From: Bacteroidetes bacterium HGW-Bacteroidetes-21
Lineage (GTDB): Bacteria > Bacteroidota > Bacteroidia > Bacteroidales > GWA2-32-17
Length of the DNA stretch: 43,180 nucleotides
NCBI GenBank assembly: GCA_002840935.1
Contig: PHDH01000006.1
Span: 1 to 43,180 of the forward strand
Direction of reading: 5' to 3'
Shown here: piece after piece, positions 9,535 through 18,581 of the stretch
How positions within the stretch are numbered: position 1 is the stretch's first letter
How the letters are laid out: the number at the start of each line of letters is the position of its first letter
Position numbers and translations under genes: made by a program
Notes under the pieces: model-generated
Seen by the model: the letters and a program-made list of their open reading frames with translations, nothing else
Database searches by the model: none
Told to the model about the DNA's origin: nothing

Positions 9535-9906
9535 TTATCTATTACTAAGTTGGTAGTCGTTAATCAAAAGTTCGGCTGAGAGGTTTAATCTGATGGTTAA
9601 TTTGCGAATCATGTCGACTGTAAGTTTACGTTTGCGGTGAAGGACTTCAGAAACACGGCTTTTTCCACCAATTTCATTAACCAGGTCGACCTGCTTTAAG
9701 TGCATTTCCTGCATTCTGATTTTAATAGCTTCAATGGGATCGGGTGCATCAATGTGGTAGTGTTTTTTTTCGTATTCGTCTACCAACAGACCCAGCACAT
9801 CTGCTTCGTCACTTTCGGGAGTCCCAATTTTCGCATCAAAAATTTCGTCGAGGCGTTTGAGTGCTTTGCGATAATCCGACTCTGTTTTTATTAGTTTGAT
9901 AATCAT
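9535..9906 (-). CDS. HigA-type antitoxin / XRE-family HTH protein (orphan)
   Basis: 123 aa. The N-terminal half (MIIKLIKTESDYRKALKRLDEIFDAK, then ESDEADVLGLLVDEYEKKHYHI) is the characteristic dimerisation arm of COG5499 HigA-type antitoxins. The C-terminal half (about 60-120) is an XRE helix-turn-helix: HLKQVDLVNEIGGKSRVSEVLHRKRKLTVDMIRKL. Such proteins usually repress their own operon and neutralise a HigB mRNA interferase encoded just upstream. Here the upstream gap is only 41 bp and the next gene is a TonB-C protein, so no HigB partner is visible. It may be a solitary regulator or a leftover antitoxin. Confidence 0.82.
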   Translation of the reverse strand: MIIKLIKTESDYRKALKRLDEIFDAKIGTPESDEADVLGLLVDEYEKKHYHIDAPDPIEAIKIRMQEMHLKQVDLVNEIGGKSRVSEVLHRKRKLTVDMIRKLTIRLNLSAELLINDYQLSNR

Positions 9907-9947
9907 AATTTCAAATTTTAAATTTCGTTCACATCAATTTTGTCATA

Positions 9948-10808
9948 TTAATAAGCAATTGTAAACAGTTGAAAATTAATAGGAATAGTGAATTGAACCT
10001 TTACAGGCTTCCCATCTTGCATTCCTGGCTTAAAATCGGGCAACATCAAAACAACTCTTTTTGCTTCTTTATCAAGTAACGGGTGAGCACCTTTTACCAC
10101 TTTTACTTTTATTACTTTACCTTGTTCGTTTACGACAAAGTTGACGAAAATCTTTCCGCTAATATTGTTCTCTTTACAGCTTTGGGGATATCGAAGGGTT
10201 TGGCAAATAAATTTCATCATTTCATATTCGCCCCCGGGAAATTCAGGCATTATTTCGCATGTAGAAAATACACACTCTAATGGAACTTCATCCATGCGAA
10301 ACTTTGAATCAAAAAGTTCATTTTTCGTATAATTTGTTTCATTAATATTAAATGAGACTGTTTTATTAGAAATTAAATTTTTCTTATAAAAGAAATATTC
10401 ATAATCAACCTCACAAACGTTTTTAACTGCTTTGCAGAAATAGATGGTATCACTTTTTATGCAATCATACATTATAGTTGTCGTATCTGTGCACTTTGAA
10501 CCATACAATTCTATAGATTTCTTGTCATTTCCTATTATTGCATCATAAAGAGCCTTACAATACCCACAACTATCACCCAACGCTAATTTGGTCATTGCAA
10601 GATAAGTGTAATTAGATTTATTATCCTCTATAGAAGCAGACAACGAGAACATTGAATCGGCTTTTACAAAGTTCTTTTTATTAAAAGCTTTAAGACCTGC
10701 TTTATGATACTTTTTTGCTTTTGAAGAATAGGGCAACTGAGCACTCACAGTGGCATTAATCCCAAAAATCAACACAAGAATTAGTAATAACCTGAATACA
10801 TTTTTCAT
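9948..10808 (-). CDS. Secreted protein with TPR-like N-terminus and TonB C-terminal domain
   Basis: 286 aa with the signal peptide MKNVFRLLLILVLIFGINATVSAQ, close to that of the protein at 8200-9378. Residues about 30-100 look like one or two TPR-like helical hairpins (KAGLKAFNKKNFVKADSMFS, YLAMTKLALGDSCGYCKALY). Residues about 185-286 form a TonB_C domain: EIMPEFPGGEYEMMKFICQ, then GKIFVNFVVNEQGKVIKVKV and LPDFKPGMQDGKPVKVQFTI. Unlike true TonB it has no proline-rich periplasm-spanning stretch, and its N-terminus looks cleavable. It is therefore more likely a periplasmic or outer-membrane-associated protein than an energy transducer. Function unknown. Confidence 0.8.
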   Translation of the reverse strand: MKNVFRLLLILVLIFGINATVSAQLPYSSKAKKYHKAGLKAFNKKNFVKADSMFSLSASIEDNKSNYTYLAMTKLALGDSCGYCKALYDAIIGNDKKSIELYGSKCTDTTTIMYDCIKSDTIYFCKAVKNVCEVDYEYFFYKKNLISNKTVSFNINETNYTKNELFDSKFRMDEVPLECVFSTCEIMPEFPGGEYEMMKFICQTLRYPQSCKENNISGKIFVNFVVNEQGKVIKVKVVKGAHPLLDKEAKRVVLMLPDFKPGMQDGKPVKVQFTIPINFQLFTIAY

Positions 10809-10895
10809 AATAGATTTTTTTTAATCATTATTTACAAAATAAATGATTTTTGATAACAACGCCTAAAATATCTTTGAAATATTTTAAACTCAGCA
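10761..10895 (-). repeat. Duplicated leader (promoter plus signal-peptide DNA), copy B
   Basis: Partner of 9331-9462. It covers the signal-peptide codons and the upstream region of the TonB-C gene. The upstream part (about 10832-10895) keeps TTTTGATAACAAC..CTAAAATATCTTT in the same order as copy A. The -7 box has drifted (TTATTTTG). Confidence 0.7.
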
Positions 10896-10929
10896 AAAAA
10901 CAATTTTATTAAGGTTTCCTTAAAAATCG

Positions 10930-10937
10930 TATTTTTG
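10930..10937 (+). promoter_or_regulatory. Bacteroidota -7 promoter box
   Basis: TATTTTTG matches TAnnTTTG, 19 bp before the ATG at 10957, giving a short leader. The -33 element is not clear. Confidence 0.5.
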
Positions 10938-10956
10938 CAGTCCATTTTCAAAAAAC

Positions 10957-12120
10957 ATGAAGTTTTTAATCATCCCCCTTATTTTACTTTACTTCAGTCT
11001 ATGGGTAAGCACAGATCCCTCCGAAAACGCTGAGTCTACGCCTCAAGACAGTCTGCAGAAAGATAGCACAGAAGTTCTGTTGCTATTTTCTGGAGATGTA
11101 ATGCAGCACATGCCACAGATCAATGCCGCATGGGATACTTCCTGCCAATGTTATAATTACGACTCCACTTTTGCCTATATCAGTCCGCTTTTCAACATGG
11201 CCGACATAGCCATCATCAATTTAGAAACGACATTAGCTGGAAAACCTTATTCAGGATATCCACAATTTACAGCCCCCGACGAACTGGTAACAGGATTGCA
11301 AAAAGCCGGCATCGACATACTAGCAACATCGAACAACCACTCGTGCGACAAAGGGAGAAAAGGGATAGAGCGCACACTGAAAATTATTGACAGTCTGGGA
11401 TTACAACGCACAGGCACTTTTTACGACAGTCTGGATCAAAAGCTTTTCAACCCGCTATATATTGAAGTCAAAGGTTTGAAAATTGCTTTGCTGAATTATA
11501 CTTATGGCACCAACGGAATTCTCACGCCCAAACCAACCATAGTCAACCGTATTGACACTTCGGCAATACGCCGCGACTATCACACAGCCATTATTTCCGG
11601 TGCCGACATTGTCATTCCATTTTTCCACTGGGGCATTGAATACCAAACAGCTCCCAATGAAGAACAAAAAATGATAGCAGAATTCTGCATGAGATTGGGC
11701 ATGAAACTCATCATTGGCTCTCACCCGCATGTGATACAGCCCGCACAGACCTATATTTCGGATAAAGATACTGCAATTGTTGTTTGGTCGCTCGGTAATT
11801 TTGTTAGTAATCAACGACAGATAAATACCGATGGAGGAATGTCTGTTATGGTTAAACTAATAAAAGAGGAACGTCATTATAAAGTCATTAACACAGGTTA
11901 TATTTTGCATTGGGTATATATTCAAACCGACAGCAGTGGCAAGAAAACCTATAAAGTTCTTCCTATAAGCGAGTATCAGAAAAAGACTTCTGCACTAACT
12001 CCCGACGCATTAGAGAAAATGAATTTGTTTGATGAAAGAACAAAAACATTAATAACGACTGTTGAAAATCCAATCAAAGAAATTACGTTTGATTCGCTTT
12101 CTAACAAGTGGGTTTTTTAA
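10957..12120 (+). CDS. CapA-family metallophosphatase-like protein (poly-gamma-glutamate synthesis type)
   Basis: 387 aa with an N-terminal hydrophobic export segment (MKFLIIPLILLYFSLWVST). The PGA_cap/CapA fold is recognised from its calcineurin-like metal motifs: LLFSGDVMQHM (GDxM), NLETTLAG, TSNNHSCDKGRKG (NHxxDxG) and GSHPHVIQPAQ (GxHPHxxQ). Family members act in capsule polymer synthesis or attachment, but many Bacteroidota copies stand alone, and no capB or capC homologue is adjacent here. It is convergent with the large T9SS gene with only 12 bp between stop codons and no visible terminator hairpin. Enzymatic activity is inferred from motif conservation only. Confidence 0.87.
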   Translation: MKFLIIPLILLYFSLWVSTDPSENAESTPQDSLQKDSTEVLLLFSGDVMQHMPQINAAWDTSCQCYNYDSTFAYISPLFNMADIAIINLETTLAGKPYSGYPQFTAPDELVTGLQKAGIDILATSNNHSCDKGRKGIERTLKIIDSLGLQRTGTFYDSLDQKLFNPLYIEVKGLKIALLNYTYGTNGILTPKPTIVNRIDTSAIRRDYHTAIISGADIVIPFFHWGIEYQTAPNEEQKMIAEFCMRLGMKLIIGSHPHVIQPAQTYISDKDTAIVVWSLGNFVSNQRQINTDGGMSVMVKLIKEERHYKVINTGYILHWVYIQTDSSGKKTYKVLPISEYQKKTSALTPDALEKMNLFDERTKTLITTVENPIKEITFDSLSNKWVF

Positions 12121-12132
12121 GTGTGAATTTGG

Positions 12133-15100
12133 TTACTGCCCAACAATCATTACTTGTTTGGATTCAGAAACATCTCCGGCAATGACAACAAAATTATAAA
12201 CACCTGGCTTGAAATTGGAGATATTAACAGGCACTTCCACGTTCTGCATTTCGAGTAAAGCTTTAGACTGATACATGAGTCGACCCAGATTATCGAAAAT
12301 TTGTAAACTGTATTTTTTCTGTTCCAGCCCTTTGAAAGAAATTACAACCTGACCCGGAGAAAAGCCAAACTCAATAGCTCCGTTATTGGCTGGCTTACAT
12401 TCAACTGCGATAACTTCTGACAAAGTGGAAGTTCCATCAAAATCGGTTTGTTCTAATCGGTAATAAGAGCGTTTTGATTCACTAACTGCACCATCGTCAG
12501 TAAAGGAATAATGCAATTCCCGATTAGAATTTCCGGCACCTTCGATAACAGTGACAGGATAAAAGACAAAGCCATCATAGCTTTTTTCAAGGGTAAACAA
12601 ATCGTTATTAAACTCTGTGAGTGTCACCCAACTTACTACAACATCATTTCCACTACAAGTGGCATTAAAAGAAACTAAATTAACCGGAAGTGGAATAGCA
12701 GGACCCTGATACAAAATAAACTTACTAAAGTCTATCACATCTTCTATCAGGAAGCTCTTAGCCCCTACGGTATAGACTGAAGGGTAAACACCATAATCGT
12801 CTATTAATGAAGAAGAAGCATTGGGATAACGATAAGGATTTTTGGCTATTTCGGATGCTGTTAAATCGGTCAATGTGCCAATAAAAGCATCATCATAATA
12901 CAATAACAAATCGTATGTATAACCTGATATATTTCCTCCAGTTGGCGTAATTTCCCAAACACAATTTGAATATTGGCTTCCCAACAGATTAGGGTAAGGA
13001 ACTCCAAATCCATCGGCAAGATCGGGATTTGTTTGCGTATAATATTTCATTGAAACAGATGTAGGAAAGTTAGATCCATTCCAAGTGATAGCTCCCAAAG
13101 TTCTATTGGCAAATGTATAGGTCGTAGTATTTCCGTTTGAAATAGTGCCTGTTTGCCCTGCAGGTATTGGAGTTGATGTAGGAGAAAATTCATCGGCTCC
13201 GATATCAACGCTACCTGCTACGATGGTCGTACTTCTTGGATTGTTATCGATATCGTTGTTTAATGTATGCTGTATCCCTTTGCCATTCACAAACCAAGCT
13301 TCAGTTAAATTTGTTTTAATATGCAGATCGCCATTTGCGACATCTATGAACAAGTTAGAGACATTAACATTTGCGTAATCAGAAGATCCTGATGTACTGA
13401 CAGCAGAAAGACTTGAAGCATCGCCACCTGTTCCAGAACGTAAAGTAGCAATGTCCCAGTTAGCGGCATTCCATAAAGCAACATTTGCAGAGGTATTACT
13501 TACATAAAAATTATAATCCGTAGATGCTGCCGTCCAATTCGTTGCTGGGAGAGTTCCCTGATTTCCAATAGCATAATGTCCACCTGTACCACCTGTACGC
13601 GCATTGGAAAAAATATTATTTCTCATCGTTAAACTTACACTTTGTGTTGTTGTAGTATTGTCACCTCGCAGAATAGCAAAAGAATTGAGAGCTCCAGCAC
13701 CAACAGTCCCTGTAATACTAATGCTATTGTAATTACAATTGGCAGTATATGCGTTTGTGGAGGACTGAAGCCAAATTCCATTAAACTCCGTATTTGTGGT
13801 CAAACCGTCACCTAAAGAAATCATGTTATTACGAATTTCTGCAACAGAAGTAGCAGCGGGTCTGTACACTGTAAGACCACTTGCTGTTGGTGGTGTTGCA
13901 GGAACTGTTCGTGTTGAAGCATTAGAAAGACCCCAAATTTTATTCCTGTTAATTATAGGATTTGATACATTATTTACAGAAATTCCTGCCACATTTGTTT
14001 GAACTGCTCCTGAATTACTTAAAGAAAGATTATAGACAACATTTTCTGTAATAAAACAACTTCCTACCGATGCCCCACTATAGTATATTCCTTGTAATGC
14101 CATGGCATTTATATCAGTCCTTGATGAATTTGATGTCAAATTATAAACTTGATTTGCAGAAATATTTGCAGTACCTGTATTATTGTGATGAATACCACGT
14201 AATATCTGGTTTGTAGAAACAGTAGATGCGGCAGAAGTAATATTAGCAACAATATTGTTCCATATACTGACAGAAGAAGTCGAATTACTATAAATTCCTA
14301 CCAGAACCTGTTGTCCTGATGAAATAATACTATTTACATTAGAAACATGACCAACGGTATTTCCAGTGATAGTTCCTACATTAGCTGGACCAGCAGCAAT
14401 TTCGATTCCATAGAAATAGACGTTACCCGTCCCTGTCAACTGAATATTCTGTATGATATTCCCCTGAATTGAATTTGCTGTCCCAGCTCCAGAACTAACT
14501 GATATTCCTCTGAAAGTATTATTCCCGCCGTTAATCCAAGGAGCGCCACTACAATTAGGACATTGTCCTCCAATAAAATTATTTGTCACCACATGCCCAT
14601 TTCCAGAATTCCCAATAATGTATACTGATGTTTTTGCAGAGGATGGTGTTTGATCATTGTAAAAATGATTCCCATCAACCATCATATTTACACCTGAGTT
14701 TCCAAAATAAACGCCATAATTATTCCAATTACATATTTCGTTTTCACTTATTACAAGTTCATAATTAGAAGCCACATTAGAATATATTGCATTGGAAGGA
14801 GAGCCCATACTTCCTCCGGTAGCATTTCGGACAAGACACTGACTGATGGTATCGGCATAATTCGATCCGGTTGAACCAAAAAAGACGACACCAGTGGTAG
14901 TTGTTGTAGCATTACTTTCAATAATTGAACGAGATATTTTACATCCAATTGAGGAACTATTGAATTGAATGGTGGGTCCAGTCTGACTTGCAGTACCTCT
15001 CGTATTTCTAAATAATAAATAATTATTAATTCCATCAATTTTAAATCGATCTGCGCCATTGAAAGAAATAAGAGGTTGTCCACTGGAAGCAGAGCCTGAG

Positions 15101-18100
15101 ATAGTTCGTAAAATTGTACCATCAGGATTCACGGTTATTTTAAAACCACTTCCATTGGTTTCAGCCCATTCATTTAGAGACACAGAGCCTGATTCATTCA
15201 AATCAGATGTCACAATTAACGTTACATCTCCCTTCAATCCAGTTGCATTTACAGCCTTGAAAAAGCCTTGCGCATCATTATTTGTAAGTGAAGTAAATGG
15301 CTCCGTTGAACCCACATAATAGATCCCTGAAAGAAAACCAGGAGCAGCAGAGCAGAAGTAGCCCAAACCCGGAGTTGCTGAAGCGCTGGTAATTGAGTTA
15401 GCGGCCTGAGATCCGTATACACTGACATAAGTTCCATCTACTGTAGCACATTGGGCTATAATCATATTGGTTGTAGGATTGGTCTCATTAATTCTGAATG
15501 TAGCAGAATTAAAATTAGCCCCACCACTTTGTTGAATATCCCAATATCTTCCGGTGTTTAATTCATAACCCGGGGGATTCACAATGCTCCCTCCACAGTC
15601 AGCATCAAAGACTTCTGCTTGAATCATTACGGTCCCTGAAGTTGACGGATTTATTATTTCAAAGAAAGTGTAACCCGATTTTCCTACAGGGAAAACCCAG
15701 GTATTTGCTCCGTTAATAATGTTTCTTGCCAATGGCCCATTCACATAACTTGTAGCTGAAGCACCAGAGATATTTGCAGTTGCAGTGCCGGAAACCGTAA
15801 TAAGATTTGTACTTGTTGTATTCAGCAAACCACTGGAAAGAATCAGCGCCATAGTGGAATAAGGTGAATTCAAAGTAATACCCGTAGAATTGTTGATTTG
15901 CGTCGTAAGATTAGTTGTATTCAATGTACCAGATCCGGCATATTCCTGTAGGGATGTACCTGCAAAATTAATACGACTATTGGCCGTTGTTGCCAGAAGC
16001 GTACCATTATTGACAACTCCATCATTTCCAATGACATTTATAGCAATCCCATTTAAATTAAACGTACCTGCATTAATATTTAGATTCTCTACTGTAGGAG
16101 TACCAGCCGAAGTAACTGTCATTCTTACATTTCTATTAGATCCTGCAGGATTATCAACAATAACATTTCCGAAATCCATACCATATTGCCCTGGAACAGC
16201 AATAGTAAAACCGTTGGCATTTCCGGTAGTACTCGATACCCCGTTGCCAAATCGAATTGTAGCACCTGTAAAAAACTTATTTTGTTCAGAGCTCTGAATA
16301 TAAAACTCGTTAGAACCCGCATTAGCGTTCGGATCGACAATAGTTAATACCCCACCTGAAAAAAGCACTGTCGTAAGTGAAGGAAACTCTACTACGGTAC
16401 CTGCGGCTAAATTAGCGCCAGCCTGTGGATCGACATTCACGTTTCCTGCAAAAATATTGCAATACCCACTACCTGCGAAATATAGTTTGCCAAATATATT
16501 AACGATACCATCTGGGCCATCCACCTGAAGCGTTCCATTTACGGTACAAGTATTTGCTCCGCCACCGTAGGCAAAAGTACCTGCGCTCACCTGAACCGTA
16601 CCATTAATAGTTGCATTTCCTGCACCCGTAGTCGTAGCAGTTCCAACACACTGAATTGACCCGGAACTATGATTGACCCAAACCCTGCCGGTTGCCCCAC
16701 AAATAGTCTGTGCACCATACCAAGGAGTTAGTGTAGAAGCACTGGACAATTTAAATGTGCCATTCGTTAATGTTAATCTATTTCCATTACCCGATGGAAC
16801 ATTCATTGTAATTACCCGCGTAGCTTCTATACATTTTTCCTGCGTTGTTCCCTTATTTACGGTAATTGAATAAAAACTGCATGTTGCCCCGGTTCCCGAT
16901 ATCATTCCATCTACCACTCCACGAAACTCAACATCGGCAATACTAAACCCTCCAATATCCATGTCAAAAACACCATCAACGATAAGATTACTATTAGAGT
17001 AATAACGCTGTCCCAGAATCAGTTTGCGTGTACCACCCGAAGCACCTGAAACAATATCAAAAGTAGAACCCGCTCGCACCCAAATATCACCATCACAAGT
17101 GAGTGTAGCGTTGGTTCCGGCACCTATAAATTGTAAATGTCCTGTTGTAGTATTATCTCCAATTGACAGATTATTACAAACAGCTGTAGTAATATCAATA
17201 GTTACGGTGGCGCCATTTTGAATATAGACATCATCATTAACATTTGGCAGAACTCCTCCAACCCATGTAGATGTTTGACTCCACAACCCGCCAGCTGCAG
17301 TTGAATAGACTGTCCCTGAAGGCAATGTTGTACAAAAGCCTTCCAAAGCACTACTACAACCACCTTCGTTTACTGCCAGAATTCTCCAATAATAAGTTTT
17401 ATCAGGCAACCCACTGATGGGTCCGGAGGTAGTTGATCCTGATGGCAGTATCATCGCCAATTCATATGTAGCACCTCCATCATCCGACCTGTAAATATGA
17501 AAATGTGTTTCGTTAGATGAATTGTCAACCCAATGCAATGTAACGCTACTTTGAGTAATCCCCGAATAAGTGAGATTTGTCGGAGCAGAAGGCGCAACAT
17601 AAGGAGTAAAAGAATAAATCCTTCTTGCTCCATTGGTAGAAGAAGATAATCCGGCAACTTCACCAGTAGCTACAATAGCTGTTCGGCACAAATAAGTTGC
17701 AGGAATAGTTGTTCCAACTGATGTATTTGCAAAACCTACTGTTTTATATAAAAGACCATTATTTGCATTGGTATTACAGAAACCAATGCCTCCCAAATCA
17801 CTATTATCTCTTCTACGTTGCATGTTCATATATCCATAAACATATTCAATTAACCCAGTGGTTTCGTATAATCTTATTTGAAATGTCAAGTTTCCCAATA
17901 CAGGCATAGCTGTAGGGAATGTTCCATAACAATTTAGCCATTCAACAACACAGACACGATTGGGAGCTGAGCCAATGACCTTATAATGAACTTTACCATT
18001 GGATCCCGTTGCCATATCACACGAAAATGGAACTAAACGAGGTTCATTTACGTCAACTTCCGGTGTTCTGTTAATTGAGGCTAAAGAGGGTCCTAATCTA

Positions 18101-18357
18101 AGAACTCCGTCTTCTGTCGCCACAAACTCTTCGTAAGGCATAGACATAAAATAAAAAGTAAAACCGATAGGGTTTGTTCCTGAAAAAATACCTGTATTCA
18201 ATCCATCGGTATTGGGCGCAACCAAAAGACTGGTGCCAGAGCTCATATCTGTGAGACTGGCATCAGAGGCTGTAGAAAAAGCATAATTGGACGAACTTTG
18301 CCCTAAAAGAAATAGGGGAAATACAAAACAAACAAAGAGTAGTAAAAACTTATTCAT
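12133..18357 (-). CDS. Giant T9SS cargo protein, adhesin-like, with FN3 and beta-helix regions
   Basis: 2074 aa starting with the signal peptide MNKFLLLFVCFVFPLFLLGQ. The first 250 residues form a beta-rich domain that shares a style with other T9SS surface proteins. A fibronectin type III domain lies at about 253-340 (APTNLTYSGITQSSVTLHWV, YYWRILAVNEGG). Residues about 345-1000 are Gly/Thr/Asn-rich strand repeats (NATINGTVQVSAGTFAYGG). Residues about 1100-1560 look like a right-handed parallel beta-helix, with recurring xxIxxNxIxN motifs such as NPIINRNKIWGL. A type A sorting domain fills about 1991-2074 (LQIFDNLGRLMYQSK, FKPGVYNFVVIAG). Few cysteines occur. It is probably a surface adhesin or polysaccharide-binding protein. 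No catalytic motif was recognised. Confidence 0.88.
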   Translation of the reverse strand: MNKFLLLFVCFVFPLFLLGQSSSNYAFSTASDASLTDMSSGTSLLVAPNTDGLNTGIFSGTNPIGFTFYFMSMPYEEFVATEDGVLRLGPSLASINRTPEVDVNEPRLVPFSCDMATGSNGKVHYKVIGSAPNRVCVVEWLNCYGTFPTAMPVLGNLTFQIRLYETTGLIEYVYGYMNMQRRRDNSDLGGIGFCNTNANNGLLYKTVGFANTSVGTTIPATYLCRTAIVATGEVAGLSSSTNGARRIYSFTPYVAPSAPTNLTYSGITQSSVTLHWVDNSSNETHFHIYRSDDGGATYELAMILPSGSTTSGPISGLPDKTYYWRILAVNEGGCSSALEGFCTTLPSGTVYSTAAGGLWSQTSTWVGGVLPNVNDDVYIQNGATVTIDITTAVCNNLSIGDNTTTGHLQFIGAGTNATLTCDGDIWVRAGSTFDIVSGASGGTRKLILGQRYYSNSNLIVDGVFDMDIGGFSIADVEFRGVVDGMISGTGATCSFYSITVNKGTTQEKCIEATRVITMNVPSGNGNRLTLTNGTFKLSSASTLTPWYGAQTICGATGRVWVNHSSGSIQCVGTATTTGAGNATINGTVQVSAGTFAYGGGANTCTVNGTLQVDGPDGIVNIFGKLYFAGSGYCNIFAGNVNVDPQAGANLAAGTVVEFPSLTTVLFSGGVLTIVDPNANAGSNEFYIQSSEQNKFFTGATIRFGNGVSSTTGNANGFTIAVPGQYGMDFGNVIVDNPAGSNRNVRMTVTSAGTPTVENLNINAGTFNLNGIAINVIGNDGVVNNGTLLATTANSRINFAGTSLQEYAGSGTLNTTNLTTQINNSTGITLNSPYSTMALILSSGLLNTTSTNLITVSGTATANISGASATSYVNGPLARNIINGANTWVFPVGKSGYTFFEIINPSTSGTVMIQAEVFDADCGGSIVNPPGYELNTGRYWDIQQSGGANFNSATFRINETNPTTNMIIAQCATVDGTYVSVYGSQAANSITSASATPGLGYFCSAAPGFLSGIYYVGSTEPFTSLTNNDAQGFFKAVNATGLKGDVTLIVTSDLNESGSVSLNEWAETNGSGFKITVNPDGTILRTISGSASSGQPLISFNGADRFKIDGINNYLLFRNTRGTASQTGPTIQFNSSSIGCKISRSIIESNATTTTTGVVFFGSTGSNYADTISQCLVRNATGGSMGSPSNAIYSNVASNYELVISENEICNWNNYGVYFGNSGVNMMVDGNHFYNDQTPSSAKTSVYIIGNSGNGHVVTNNFIGGQCPNCSGAPWINGGNNTFRGISVSSGAGTANSIQGNIIQNIQLTGTGNVYFYGIEIAAGPANVGTITGNTVGHVSNVNSIISSGQQVLVGIYSNSTSSVSIWNNIVANITSAASTVSTNQILRGIHHNNTGTANISANQVYNLTSNSSRTDINAMALQGIYYSGASVGSCFITENVVYNLSLSNSGAVQTNVAGISVNNVSNPIINRNKIWGLSNASTRTVPATPPTASGLTVYRPAATSVAEIRNNMISLGDGLTTNTEFNGIWLQSSTNAYTANCNYNSISITGTVGAGALNSFAILRGDNTTTTQSVSLTMRNNIFSNARTGGTGGHYAIGNQGTLPATNWTAASTDYNFYVSNTSANVALWNAANWDIATLRSGTGGDASSLSAVSTSGSSDYANVNVSNLFIDVANGDLHIKTNLTEAWFVNGKGIQHTLNNDIDNNPRSTTIVAGSVDIGADEFSPTSTPIPAGQTGTISNGNTTTYTFANRTLGAITWNGSNFPTSVSMKYYTQTNPDLADGFGVPYPNLLGSQYSNCVWEITPTGGNISGYTYDLLLYYDDAFIGTLTDLTASEIAKNPYRYPNASSSLIDDYGVYPSVYTVGAKSFLIEDVIDFSKFILYQGPAIPLPVNLVSFNATCSGNDVVVSWVTLTEFNNDLFTLEKSYDGFVFYPVTVIEGAGNSNRELHYSFTDDGAVSESKRSYYRLEQTDFDGTSTLSEVIAVECKPANNGAIEFGFSPGQVVISFKGLEQKKYSLQIFDNLGRLMYQSKALLEMQNVEVPVNISNFKPGVYNFVVIAGDVSESKQVMIVGQ

Positions 18358-18581
18358 TATTTAAACTTCTACACATTTAGACGTAATTTTACCTAAAGGG
18401 TTTCTAATTATTGAAGTAAAAATACGATTATTTGACAAATAAAAAAATAAATGCCATGAAATTTAACATTAGAAAGACATTCTTCGCAATGGAACATATC
18501 TATCTAACAGTCAGTATTATTAAATAAACGTAAAAATTTATATCTGCTAAAAAGCAGTATTCGTCAACAGAATAATAACAT

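Noticed and set aside
14751-15122. 123-codon minus-strand ORF inside the giant T9SS gene
   Set aside because: An alternate-frame shadow of the low-complexity 2074-aa gene with no independent support.
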